Below, one piece after another: positions 23,201-34,855 of a stretch of 37,886 nucleotides of DNA. The notes beneath the pieces were generated by a model. That model had not been told where the DNA came from. It saw only the letters and a program-made list of their open reading frames with translations, and made no database searches. Both the position numbers and the translations under genes were made by a program. Positions within the stretch are counted from its first letter, which is position 1. Every line of letters begins with the position of its first letter. This stretch comes from Chloromonas sp. AAM2 (lineage: Eukaryota; Chlorophyta; Chlorophyceae; Chlamydomonadales; Chlamydomonadaceae), in assembly GCA_004335635.1 (NCBI GenBank), contig QAXH01005080.1:41096-78981 (forward strand), written 5' to 3'.

Positions 23201-26200
23201 GGGTGGAACAGCCTGAAGGTGTCCACCCAGCTCCCCCCCTCGGGCCCATCGTGCGACATGCTGCGCAGCCAACTGACCAGCGAAGTGGAGGCATCGCCGG
23301 CAAACCTGTCAGGGAAACAAGAGGCAGCGTGTCAGCACCAATGCGTTCTGCAAATCGCAATAAACGCAGTGGTGTGCATTGGCCTGCGATTGACATTGAC
23401 CAGGCTCATGGCAGAGAGTGAGGGCCTGGTTCGTTCAACGATAATGCAGTGATGATGGGCATGACTGTTGAAGTTGCATGGCCAGGCTTATGGTAGGTTG
23501 AGGTCACAGGTTGATGAAAGCCTCCTGTGCCTGGGCCACACGCACCCACCAGAACGTACAGCTGCACCTCTGCGCTGACCGGCCCTCACACTCTTCCCTG
23601 CTTGAGCCAGGCTGGCGCAATCAAATCAGTGCTGCTCTAGTCCTAACTGAAGTCAACGTGCAGCCATGACAACAGCCTTGCAATCAGAAATGTTGCAGGA
23701 CTACACTCAGATAGACTAGAACGTCTTCCGTGCATGCGCGAGCAGCTCACCAGATGTCATCACTCTCTGGCTCCCGAAAGTCCGCTGGCTTCGGACAGAT
23801 GTTGAAGTCCCCGGCCACCACACACCGCCTGCCAGCCGCTTGAAGCGCCTCCACTCGAGCCTGCAGGGCCTGTGCACATGCAGAGCACAAAGGGATACTC
23901 GACCCTCAGTGCCCCAACATGACTTGACTATTTTAGACATGAGCTGGTCGGAGACTGCCAACAGGCATGTGTGGCCTGGAACAGCGCGTGCATGCGGGAG
24001 TGGGGCTCAAATACCTTGAAGAATAACAGCTTGATGGCTAGCCGCTCCTCTGCCTTCTCTTCGTTGCTCAGGCAAGGGCCGTAGATGTTGAAAAGCACGA
24101 ACTCCCCTGCGCTCAAACACAATCGGTTTGCATCTTATAAGGCCGTTGCCACCTTAAGATGAGCGACCTGGAAACCTGGACAGTACGGCCAAGGTGCGCT
24201 GTACAACACCAAGACAAACAGCAATTGATGAGCAGCAGTGTGGCTTGCGCTGCTGAACTACTAGCTAGTCAGGCCGTGCAGTATAGGTCATCAGCTGCTC
24301 ACCATGATCTGTGATGATGACTCGCCCCTCCTGATCAATGGCCATCAACTGCAAGGCAAGCAAGACGGTGTACAAATCGCGCAACTGCATCAGCGGCCAG
24401 TGATTAAATCACCTGCTTCCCTATCCTTGTGAGTACGCCGCAAGGGTTGCAATCGGCAGCCTGCCCGGGGCTGACGTGCCTGCTCCCAAAGAGGCTGACG
24501 TGTCCAAGCTGTTCAGGGTTGTTCTTGTCAGCCTGCCTGCGGAGGCGTGCTAAGCGCATTGGGCCCACCTGCTCCACTGTGTAACCGGACCACATGGGGT
24601 TTGACAGCACCTGTGCACGAGCAGCTGTGAGACAGCACCAGGCCAGCCATAAATTCAGTGTGTCTTGTGGTGTGACGAGCATTTGCAGCCCGGTAGCCAT
24701 TCCGCATCAGGGTGCACTCAGTGCACACAGGGAGGTTCACTTGTACGCTGCCATGATACAATGCATTGGCCATACCACATTGTAGCGTCGTATACTGCCC
24801 AGCCCTTATTGCGCATGCACAGCCATAACGCAGTGCAGCAGCACAAGCCCTCAATCGGCTGCTATCACTCAGAGGCTTGCCACGCATGCTCAGCTGCGTA
24901 CCAGGCAATGTGCATATGTGCACATGTGCGTGCTTACCTGGCTGTAGCTCTAGAACACCTGCATGGACGAACAGTCGAGAGAAGTGTTTGTCGACGTGTG
25001 AGCATTTGCACTGGTCTGCCGGCCCAGTGACAGGCGCCCTGCCAAGCCCTGATTATTACTCATTGATGAACGAGCTACAGTCTGCGAGCTGGGTCGCATT
25101 GTGTCTCCAGCTTTGACAGCAAGGGTTCTGGCGACTGCGCTGCCTGTGTCTGATGCGCACCTGCACTGGGCAACTGCGATATTGGTTGTGATATTGTGAT
25201 TGGTTGGTTGCCTCAATGCCACATGCATCAAGTGCTAGCTAGCTCAGTCTTACCTGTCAAGCCTTCCTCGGCATGCACTGGGACGCCTGAAGACCTTCTG
25301 CAGAATGTCGCAACGCCTGCGTGCACACGCATGATGCAATGCCGTGGTCTGCTGAGCAGCCCTCCCCGGACTGAAGGCCATATAAACAACAACAACTGCC
25401 TGTGGTCCAAACTGGCAGTGGCAAGGCGTGCAGTCGCTGTGCTGGGGGTCACACCTGAGTAGCCCGTGTTGCCCCGGGAGAAGGCAAAGAATGACTCCCT
25501 GCACGAGCATGGGCCACATGGCATGAGCTGGGCGGTAAGCACACCATGGACAAACCTGTCTGGGCGGTGAACTGGACAAACCTGTCCCTTAAGGCGGCAA
25601 CAGCGCTCTCAACCATGGTCGATTGGCGCACGTCTAATCCTAACCCTTGGTTACTGGTCAAGGCTGATAAATGCAATTGGTGGCACTGGGGAATAATGGT
25701 CTGCACAGCTTATCATGGCAGGTAATGACGTCATTGCATGGAGATGCTCATCACTTTGGCTTGCTCACCGCTAAGTCTGAGAGAATCAAGGTAGCTGAGG
25801 GAGCATGGGCAGGGCAAAGACCAGGCCCAGGCTTGACTGGGTTATGAACAACCGCTGGAGGGTGCAGCCCGATACCTAAGACACCCTTAAAAAATGCAAC
25901 TCAGTCTTGCCTTACGAGCATCAGTAATGACAATCCACACAGCAATCCACCCACCAGCCGTCCACAAGCGCCAGCCCCTGTTCGAGGTCCTTCCTCAGCA
26001 ACTTATGTTCTTGGAAACAGATCACATCTGTGCAAGCAAGCGGGCCAACTGGTTGCCAGCTGCAATCGGGTGCGCTCTTGGCGCTTCCCAAACAAAATCA
26101 TGTTTCACTGTGTCAGCACTCATAGCAGGGCGGTGGAGTGACCTGGCATGCTGAGCATGCTGCGCTCACCTGCGTCCAGCGTGTCCAGCATCTTGGCTAG

Positions 26201-26332
26201 ACCGCCTTGAAACTTGTTCACGCATGCACGAAGTCCGTTCACATTCCATGTCAGAAGACGGACCTTGCAGCCTTGTGCCTGACAAGTGGGTGCCTGCTCG
26301 TCCAAGGCACCCTCTGAACCTGCAACGTTCAT
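20206..26332 (-). CDS. APE2: APE2-type AP endonuclease / ExoIII-family nuclease with PIP box and zf-GRF, 13 exons, about 818 aa
   Basis: Cleaves DNA at abasic sites and resects 3' ends in base excision repair and the damage response. Exons (transcript order): 26170-26332, 25955-26027, 25455-25498, 25254-25316, 24413-24549 (right edge tentative), 24303-24348, 24015-24106, 23751-23869, 23195-23305, 22771-22918, 22084-22276, 20814-21895, 20206-20391. Seen: WNVNGLRA (N30/N32), CFQEHK (metal ligand E61; Thr of the usual QETK is His), NIYGPC, GDFN (D227/N229), YTCWRMQTGARANNWGSRID and GSDHAP (D342/H343), so all catalytic positions are kept. QARLTHFF (378-385) fits a PCNA-interacting box. After a linker of about 350 residues rich in Gln/Ser/Ala comes a zf-GRF (C746, H749, C772, C784; FYVCARADGPP) typical of APE2, then a basic tail. 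The intron 21896-22083 was inferred to reconcile two frames; other donors (near 22089, 21962) are possible. Divergent from TOM20. Confidence 0.88.
22511..22700. repeat. 59-bp tandem array, three full copies plus a partial one, in an APE2 intron
   Basis: The 59-bp unit starting acggtgcaggagcgctgact begins at 22511, 22570 and 22629. The three copies look identical, and a fourth start at 22688 is cut off after acggtgcaggagc. The array lies in the intron between APE2 exons 22771-22918 and 22084-22276. There are no spacers, so it is not a CRISPR array. Confidence 0.95.
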
Positions 26333-26509
26333 ACTGCAACTTGTATAAATGCTACAAAAACATCCGAGGCAGTATCTCTTCCAAGGCCACTTCCAAACTG
26401 TAACCCAGCTTTTTTTTGGTTTTTGAGTGACGTGTATGCCACCATACCCTAGACTCACCAGGTCAAGAAGAATCCAAGCCTCGGCCCTCAGCCCACAGAT
26501 TAGGTCAAC
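26333..26509. promoter_or_regulatory. Compact divergent promoter of APE2 (-) and TOM20 (+)
   Basis: The two start codons are separated by 177 bp. The spacer contains a T-run (about 26410-26417) and a TGACGTG (26428-26434), an ACGT-core motif of the kind bound by plant bZIP factors. Function is inferred from position only. Confidence 0.5.
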
Positions 26510-27869
26510 ATGTTTAGCGACGATAACGAGAGGTGAGCGGTGTTCCCTTGTTTCAGTGCAGAACTATGTCCATCAGGTGCTGACCTCACCGCGAGTCTCT
26601 TGGAGCGCAGAGAGCAGTTCTTTGAGGCGGCACTGACGCAAGCCCAGCGCGAGTATGAGTTGGATAACACCAACTCACAGGTGTGTGTTGCTCCAGGGGC
26701 TCCAGGTCCAGATTGGTGTCGGCAATCTTTGAGCCGTTATTCGAGTTTGCCTCGCAGGCTCTGGTGCGATGGGGTGGTGCGTTGCTGGAGCTGGCGCATT
26801 TCAAGCAGGGCAAGGAGTCTGTCACCATGATTCAGCAGGTAAGAAACTGTGCGGCGGGGGCGCTTCTTCTCCTGTCTGATCAGTGCTAGATCAGCCTTCC
26901 TCGAGTCCTGTGCAGGCCATCAACCAGTTAGAGAAAGCTGCCGCCATGGACGCTGAACGCTGTGACGCGGAGTGGTGCCTGGGGAACGCATATACGTCGT
27001 TGGTGAGTGGTCCTTACACCGTGCATGTGTGCATGGCAATAGTCTGCATGCATGACCGTGTTCAGCCATGCCATGCTCATTAACACGTTATTTACGCATA
27101 CTTGCTCACAAGCAGGTGATCCGCTTCAAGTGAACTGCGCCAAATGATAACTGATCCTGGCCATGCAGGGCTTTTTGCAAGATGACAAAGCCAAGGCACA
27201 AGAGCAGTTTAACAAAGCCAGCGCGTGTTTCAAGAGGTGTCAAGGCAAGGTTGGTGCATAGCCGAAAGTACTATCAGCTGGTCCTCCCTGGAGCTGTGTA
27301 GGTTTGCTCGAGTAAACAATCACTTAATGCGAGCTGATCCCGCCCTAGCACATGCCACACCAGCAGAGACCTGGTGCTTACTTATATGCTGCGCAGGAGC
27401 CAGCCAATGACACGTACAGAAAGGCGATTGAAATGTGTGACAAGGTATGTGCGCATGCTACTCGGCTGCAGACCCTGTCAGCCACTCAGATCTTGCATGC
27501 AGCGGCAGACCATGCGTTGCTTGCCTGTGGCCTCGTGGCCCGTGGCACCAAGGAGGAATATGTATGTTGGCTATGCAGCCCAAGATAGCTCTAGCCTCGC
27601 TCAGCACCATCTGGACACAGAGGCAAACTTGTTCTGAAACAATGCATTTAAATTGACACTGCATGCAGGCCCCAGAGTATTACGACGAAATCCAGTCACA
27701 CATCGCAGCCCAGGTTCTCGCAGCTGAGGCAGGTGGGCCAGGCAGCAAACCCAGTCCAGCCTCTCCCAATGACTTCTGGTGGGACATGGGCGGATGGCTG
27801 TTGCTGGGCGGAGTGGTGGTCGGCGCGCTACTCATGGCACGTGCAAACGTCAAACCTGTCACAGCATAG
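26510..27869 (+). CDS. TOM20: Plant-type TOM20 mitochondrial import receptor, 7 exons, 214 aa
   Basis: Outer-membrane receptor of the TOM complex that binds presequences of proteins bound for mitochondria. Exons: 26510-26532 (only 23 nt), 26557-26680, 26758-26838, 26916-27002, 27169-27249, 27397-27444, 27669-27869, all in phase. Seen: an N-terminal helical region (LLERREQFFEAALTQAQREY), the hallmark RWGGALLELAHF, AINQLEKAAAMDAERCDAEW and CLGNAYTSLGFL (TPR-type helices), then KASACFKRC and EPANDTYRKAIEMCDKAPEY. A single C-terminal membrane helix (GGWLLLGGVVVGALLMA, about aa 188-204) is followed by RANVKP, as in plant TOM20, which is tail-anchored, unlike the N-anchored animal/fungal receptor. 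Length is close to the plant family's roughly 190-210 residues. The first intron is only 24 bp, which is unusually short; an alternative start within exon 2 would remove it. The gene is head-to-head with APE2. Confidence 0.93.
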
Positions 27870-29753
27870 ACACCAGCTGTGCCGCACCAGATGCCATGGA
27901 CCAGGCTCGATTTGCCACAAGGGTTATGTTGTGCCTATGCTGGCCTGACTTAACACGGCGGGCATGGTTGCATGGGCATGGTTGCCTTTCCAGCATGCAA
28001 CTCCGCCCGCATTGTGTGATGTTTAGAGGGACAAGTGTTATCACAAATGCACCAACAAGGCCTGCACTCACATTGGATTGCAGCCTGCATCTGTCTTAAG
28101 ATACTAGGTGTGCTGTATCAGGCAAATGATGAGGATTGCTTAAGCGGCCTTTATTTCATGTGTTCTGTCAGCTGTGCACAGTGCTGTGCGGCAGCAGCCT
28201 ACCCCTCCAGCGTTCAAACAACCTGCCCGAACAGTTGACAGATGCACGTCGACTTACTAGAACTGTTAGGGACCAAACTGCTGAGTACTCTGCAAGTGCA
28301 TGAGCACGCAAACCAAGCCTTTGTTTTCTTGACTGATGGAGGTTGCTAGCACAGCCACACTCTGCAAGGGCTGACCTGCCGTGTGGAGGGAGCCACAGGT
28401 GGTCTTTGCTGCCTTGTATGCTACGCTGCACATCAGGAGGCGATGAGAGGCAGGCATTGTAATATGTGCTCGGGTGAATGTATACTTCTAAAGAACTGAA
28501 TTGCTAATGAATTGCTGTGCCTTTCACTCACACTATCAACATGTCTGCGCTTTTCTATGCCTTACATTATTGCTAGCGGATACTCATAGTCTCTATGTAA
28601 AAAACGAGTTCAGATTGGCATGTGTTGTCTCTTGATTGTCATTACCCTCTTAATGATTATTACCTTTGGGATGTGCAAACATGCATCATTTTGAGCCCAG
28701 AGCCACCGCATTCTCTGGCAGCGCACGCCGTTGCGCTCATGCTCACTTTCCACCGGTTAGGCTAGCCAAGGCCAGGGTTAGCCAGGTGAGCTAGGGGCCC
28801 GGCCAGCAATCATGATGTGGCTGACCTATTGGTTCACCCGCAAAGTCAACAAGCATATTACCGGCATACTGCTAACTGGACGCTGTGCACGCTTCTCAGA
28901 AGTTCAGTGTCACACTGAATGGGCCAGGCCCTTCCTGAGAAGTACACACTTGATTGTCACAGGTTTCACACAGCACATTTCGTAATTTTTTCGTAATTTC
29001 TCGCAATTTGTATATCACATGAGTCACAGGTCTTTGTCTACCAGACTAGGCGGAGTCTTGAGGCCGTTCCAGCAGTGTACGCACAGCAAATCAACTGACA
29101 TAGGAAGGGCTCGCAGTCATGATTCATTCAGAAAGAGAGCACAGCAAGCTTGCCTGTCGCACTTCCAGGCAAACAAACAAGCCTGCAGAACAACATGTAC
29201 TGGAACTTTTCATGACACTGTCAACTGTACCATATCGCTGCATGAGCCCAACAGAGCCAGGGGCCGTGTTCAGTCTGAGTTTTCTTAGTATAACATATGG
29301 CTTGGTGGAACGAGCACAGGTGGTGTCGCAGTGCCAGTGCACACACATACTAACTATACAGGAACAGGCACTGGCAGCAGGTCTGAAGCCTAATTAATCA
29401 CGCAATTCACTCCGAATTGAAATGTGACTGTAACCTTTTGGATAGGCGGTCAAGAGCAACATGCCTTACGCACGACATCAACACCCATCAGTGAAGCAAA
29501 GGCAAGTTCAGGTACTTGAACTGAACACGGCACAAAGACTGGGTCTGTTCCCAGTCAGCTGGGGACTGTCCTGGACTCCGGAGTAGGATGCACGGCCAGA
29601 CACCACATCTCACGTCATGGTCATCCAGTAGTTTCCAGTTGCACTTCTGTCGTCAGGGGCTGACTAGCCTGATATGCTGAGCCATCTTACCCCTGCGCCA
29701 CTTGTGCAGCTGCAGAGCTGTCCCACGCTTTGCACACCCTGTGGCCATGCACG
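27870..29753. other. Convergent intergenic region between TOM20 and the TKL kinase
   Basis: No gene, RNA or strong repeat was recognised. The first TGTAA after the TOM20 stop is near 28459. TTACA near 28562 is the nearest candidate signal for the minus-strand kinase. Base composition becomes more A/T-rich around 28490-28680 and 28970-29010. Open frames here are short and without motifs. Confidence 0.5.
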
Positions 29754-32700
29754 CTACTGTGGTAGAACGGTCTTCACATGCGTGCCAGCTGCCTGGAAGG
29801 CCTTGGTTCCATCCCACGACGACCACACTGAAGTTCCCTCGGGTATACGGTTCACCACTACAACTCCCGCCCCCTGGCCGATAGCGCCACCGATGTCTGC
29901 ATGCAGTTGCCGCGCGCTCTGGCCCCAATGCCCTGCAGCTTTGCGGTCGGTCCACGCGCCACGCACAACCGGAGGGGGTAGTCCAGGGTTGAGTGGCGTG
30001 GTAGGAACAGCATCACCTGGGTCGCATGGTGGTGCGAGGCTGGCTGGCATTGCCAGCTTCTTCGCCAACCCTTGGATTGGACTGGCTGATGGCTGAGGAG
30101 GCCAAACGTCAGGAGAGACTTGGGCATACTGACTCGCTGGCAAACCTGGAGCAGGAGTGCGAAGACCATCAACAGGTGGACCCCTGCCAGCTGGAGTGTG
30201 ACAAGGAGAAAGTCCATCGTTGCCTGTGAAGTTGGATGGAGCCAGGTTTGCCGCGATCGACAATTCTTTTGTTCTGCCACTTGCGTCGGAACTGTTCACC
30301 CGCGTCGTCCCGCTGCTCCCAGTTTGGCTTTTACCAGGCACAGCCATCGCAAACGGCGCAGTGCTGCCGTTGCCACTGGCCCCCGTCCCGCTGCTTCCCA
30401 CAGTCCCGCTGCTGTTGCCAGCCAAAGCTACTGTCAGCGGAGGCACGAAATCGCTGCTGGTGGTCAAACGTGCGTCTGATGCTCCATCAGCCGGCCGTCC
30501 TTGCTGGTCAGATACATACACCACAGGTGCGGCGGGTGCTGCTGCTGCAGCCTGGACTGCCGCTGGTTTGGCTTTGCTGCCTCGTCGGTCGATGGGCTCC
30601 TGCCCTGCGGTGGCCACATGCTCGTGGCTGGCCCGACGCGAAGGTGGGCAGGAAATGGGCTTGCTGGACAACTGGGCAGCGCTCCAGGTTTGCAGCATGC
30701 CGTTCAAGCGCGCACATATCGCACCAAACCCAGGGCGTTGGTCTGCTGCAGTGGCCCAACATTGCTGTATCAGGTTTGCCAGCTCGGGAGGCGTGCTGGG
30801 ATGGAGCTCCGGCCGCAGGCCGTAGTTAACTACAGCGTATGTGGCCTGCGCGTGCAAGCCAAGGCATGCCGCTTATCATTGCTGTGCATGGTACGGTAAA
30901 ACATAACGACGATTGAACTTGATGGCACACGAATCTGACCTGATGCCTGATCGGAGCACCACAACACGTCTGCCAAAATCGGGCACTGTCCCAAACAGCA
31001 CATCAGCTCTGTTATTCTGCTTTGTTGTTTGAGATGCCGGCTCGGCGTGATGACATGGTCGGTTGCGCGCTAAAACAGTGTAGGGGCATGCGACAGGGAA
31101 GAACGATTCTGCTTATGAATAATTCAATGGCATCAACAGCCGCCTGCTCTCAGATCACTCACGGTCATGGAGATCATCCCCTGGTACGGCAGCTGCCGGG
31201 TGAGGCACTCCCACATGACGACGGCGAAGCTGAAGACGTCCGCCCCTTGGCTGTAGTGGTGGTGCGCCAGCAGCTCCGGGGCCATCCTGCAACCCACAAC
31301 ATATGTGGCAATTCAATTCCCCGCCAACACAGTGCACTTGAGGCTGGAATTGGACAAGCACACGGCACTGTCCAACGTCAACTTGCATGGGATGACATGT
31401 ACTGTCACACTTCACCACCGGTAGTGTGTTCTGCTCACCACTGGTATGTGCCCACGCCGCCTGTCATGCGGTTCTGGCCGGCCAGAGTCCTGGCTAGTCC
31501 AAAGTCACAGATCTTGGGTTCACACCCCTCGTCTAGGAGGATGTTTGCGGACTTCAGGTCTGGGAACACCAGCAGACAGTAAGCCAGTGAGTATCAATTG
31601 ATGTGATTTGAACACGCTTGTGCACAACAAATAGTTTGCTGTGGCCCTTATGGTGGCTGGCCCGGCGTCCATCCAAGCCGGAGGGGCAGGACGGCTGAGA
31701 GGGCAGTATCAGGCGTATGACAGAAAAGTGCATGTGATGTGGCAGTGTGATGTGTGTGATTCTCTGGCTCACCTCTGTGCAGAATGTTTGCTGCGTGTAT
31801 GTGAGCCATGCCACTGGCCACGCCCAGCAGCAGGGTCAGCACCTGCCGCATGGTCATGGTGGTGACCCGGGGGTTGTGCAGGAAGTCAAAGAGGGAGCCA
31901 CAGGCGCAGTACTCGGTGACCAGCGCAAGGTTGGGCGGCTCGTTGCACACAGCCAGCAGGCGGAGGATGTTCTGCCGGCAATCAAACGACAAGAGTCCAA
32001 GTTTGAGGAACAGATAGAAGCCAACTTCAGCGCTGCAATCCACCGAGTCTGCCAACCACAAAGTATCTAGAATATCTTCAAAATGGCATACGAGCTAGGA
32101 TTATGCCAGCCAGATGCTGACAGCTTGTTGAGTAGCTGTGCTCCACTTCTTGGTAGCAGCCACTTTGCCTTTGTGTTGTTTGTGAGCCGATTTGTGAGCT
32201 GGCAAGTGTGCATTTACCAGCAATCTACATGCACCTGACAGTCCCACAACTAGCTGAGGAGGTCAAAGCCCAGGCCACAACTTGAGCATGTGCCAATAGG
32301 ACCTGTAAAGTTTTGCTCACCTGATGCCTCGGGATGTTGCTCATCGCCTTGAGCTCCCTTTCGAACTCCTTGCATGTTAGGTTGTCATCTTGCTTGATGA
32401 TGGCCACCTTGATGGCAACCGTCACCTCCCTCCACTTGCCAAACCAGACCTGGACAGGAAGCGGGACAGAGGGACAATGCGGGGCAGGACGTGAGTACGT
32501 CATGTTTTTGTTCATTACATCTGCATGGGTTGAGATGACGGCTGATGTACTGGCGCCATGGGCCATGAATGCAGAGTCACCACATGCTGTCAGGAAAGAC
32601 GGCAGCTTGGAAGTGTGAGGGTCCAAAGTACTGTGCACAGCCATCATGTGCTAACAATGATTAGATGCAAAATGTATTTTCAGGAAGCCTTGCAATTGTC

Positions 32701-34105
32701 GCATGCCATTTCTGACACCGTTACAGGCCCTGTACGCACCATGCCGTCCTGTCACATGCTACCAAGCTCCGGCTCAGTCATCTGAACCCACACTCACCTT
32801 GCCAAAGCCCCCAGAGCCGATCTCTCTATTGAGATGAAGGTCGGTGAAGGGAATGATGCTTGGGGCCTGAGTCTGCCAGCTGGCCGCAGCCAGGCGAGGC
32901 CTAGAGCCCAAGCAGCTCTGAGCACTGCGCTCTGGCTGATCAATGGCAGATTGCGGCAAAGGCGCATGGAAGGGGAGGGCAGCGACGGGTGGTGCGGCCG
33001 GAGCAGCAGGCTTTGGCATGGGGCGGTGGCGGGGCGGCAGGCCAGGGTTTGGTGGTGCAGCATTGCCCGCTGGGACCACCATGGGTAGCTCTGGAGTGAC
33101 CTTGGACAGCCCAAACATGTCATTCCAAAAGAAGGTCTTTGCAGCGGGCTTGGCTGGTGCTGGCATGGGTGGCTGTACTTGCGCCATGGGCACACAGACA
33201 GCAGCTGGAGGTGTAGGCCAGGCCACCTGGAGCGGCTGCATGGCCAAATGTACAGCTGGTGCTGACTGATTGGCCACTAGCGGCTGGTTGTTGGGTGTTG
33301 GTTGGTTGGCCGCTAGTGGTTGGTTGGCTGGCGGCGGGTCAGTCAGCACGGGTATGTGAACGGCTGGTGCAGGGCTGTTGACTGGTGGTAGCTTGGCGGC
33401 TGCTTGAGGCAATGGCGTGGCGTGCGCTGCATAGAGTGGGGGGCCTTGACCAGCTTGTGGGTAGCTCAAAGTTTCGGCTTGCTGCTCAATAGCGGGATAG
33501 CTTCCACTGGCGGTGTCCGCACTTGCGGAGAGCACACATGCACTGCCACCAGAAGCCGTTTGCCCTTGGGCAACTGCCCCATTCGCCCTGGCTAGTAAGC
33601 CGGATGCTGACATGGCATGGCAGTCTGCAGCGCCTTGCGCTGTGGGCGCAGATGCATGTGCTGCTGCCAGCTGTGGCATGTGCGGGAGAGCACCTCTTGC
33701 GTCAGCTGTCCCACCTCCAGATGCCCCACGCCCTGCTTGCAAGCGCACTGCCATTACATGCGGCTCAACTGCGTTTGTGGACAGCCCAGCAGGATGCACT
33801 GCATGCCTGGCCAAGTTTGGTCTGTTGACTACGTAGGGAGCCTGAGGAATAGGCTGCGATAACCCTCCACCTCCTGCTGCAGACTGAGTTCCCCATGGCG
33901 CTTGCTTGTCTGCATAATGCGCTCCTCCACAGCTGGCATGCGTGGGAAGCTGACCTCCTCCTGACAACCTTGGACCTCGGGCTCCGTGTGCTGTGGGGTC
34001 GGAGCGCGACGTGAAGCTTGGCTGAGGCGCCTCAAATGCAGCTGCTTCAAGGTCGTCCCGGGTGCCACCGCCCAGGACAGCGCTTATCTTCTTCCACACT
34101 GACAT
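29754..34105 (-). CDS. Raf/MAPKKK-like (TKL) protein kinase with long disordered flanks, 6 exons, about 990 aa
   Basis: Serine/threonine (dual-specificity-like) kinase of the plant Raf/CTR1-type group, likely in a signalling cascade; substrate unknown. Exons (transcript order): 32798-34105, 32321-32449, 31773-31971, 31439-31559, 31163-31286, 29754-30845; all phases agree. The kinase spans about aa 418-680: [14 protein letters not shown] (Gly loop), VAIKV (Lys), [13 protein letters not shown] (catalytic loop), [20 protein letters not shown] (activation and P+1 loops), [19 protein letters not shown] and ADQRPGF. All key residues are present and it is an RD kinase. The N-terminal 417 residues are low complexity with Ala/Pro/Gln and a short NQPL-type repeat (about 33240-33340). 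The C-terminal 310 residues are also Ser/Pro/Gly-rich. It begins [14 protein letters not shown]. An in-frame codon six residues upstream is not ATG-supported by context, so the start is reasonably sure. Divergent from the FKBP gene. Confidence 0.92.
33235..33350 (-). repeat. Coding repeat of Asn-Gln-Pro-Leu type in the TKL kinase
   Basis: Short units giving [18 protein letters not shown] and ANQSAP follow each other in the disordered N-terminal region. In DNA they show as repeated gttggttgg/ctggttggc blocks, a sign of slippage expansion. Confidence 0.8.
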
Positions 34106-34855
34106 TGTCGAACAGTGGCCCACCAGTGCATCACAAGCGTTGCTCCATGCGGAGCAAGATAATCACCATACGCAGTGTTATATTGCCTTTGATAGGAGCA
34201 CCAGTGTCCCAAGGACAGCTCTCGGCACTGGGAGCTCTTGGTCAAAGGATGTGCTTTTGAGCGGGCTTTTAATTTTCGTCATGGGCCCACATCCATATTG
34301 GCCTCTTCAAGAAGTGCAGCTTGCGTCAACAAGCTTGCACGCCCAGAAACTGCAGTCGAAAACCGCGCTTGCTTGAAAACGCCTCCAGCTGACTGAGCAA
34401 TTCAGAGCGCAGATTGCTCTGCTTGTATGATCTGATTGACAGGTACACAATGTTGAACTGTGGAGTGGGTTCGCACACTTCGCCAGCGCAAGCCCGGCGC
34501 TGCGTGAGGTGCGTCCATCACGAAAAGTTAGGAGCCGATTCTATCTCCAGCATGCCGTGAGCAATGGTGTCAATGATTGTCTGCCTGACACATCAGCTCC
34601 ACTTTTTGCGACCAGCACGAGCTACCAGCCCTCATTGCTTTTGCTTCAGATCAAATGGCCTGGCACATGCTTCATAGCAATCAATGAGGCGTCTTTTGTA
34701 CCATCAGTATGGTGGGGACAGGTCATGCACGCACGGGGGTAGCGCATTGATGCTTCGGCTTGATGCATTGGAAGAAATGCCAAGCCAGTCAGAGCATCAA
34801 GAGCTTAAACATGCCATTGTAGAGGGACAGTGTTGTGTGGCTGTTTCACATGCAG
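34106..34855. other. Divergent spacer of TKL kinase and FKBP genes, probably holding the FKBP first exon
   Basis: The first recognised FKBP exon enters in phase 2, so a start exon must lie upstream. No candidate ATG exon with a matching phase was convincing. Short open frames here (e.g. from 34148) show no family motif. Confidence 0.45.
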
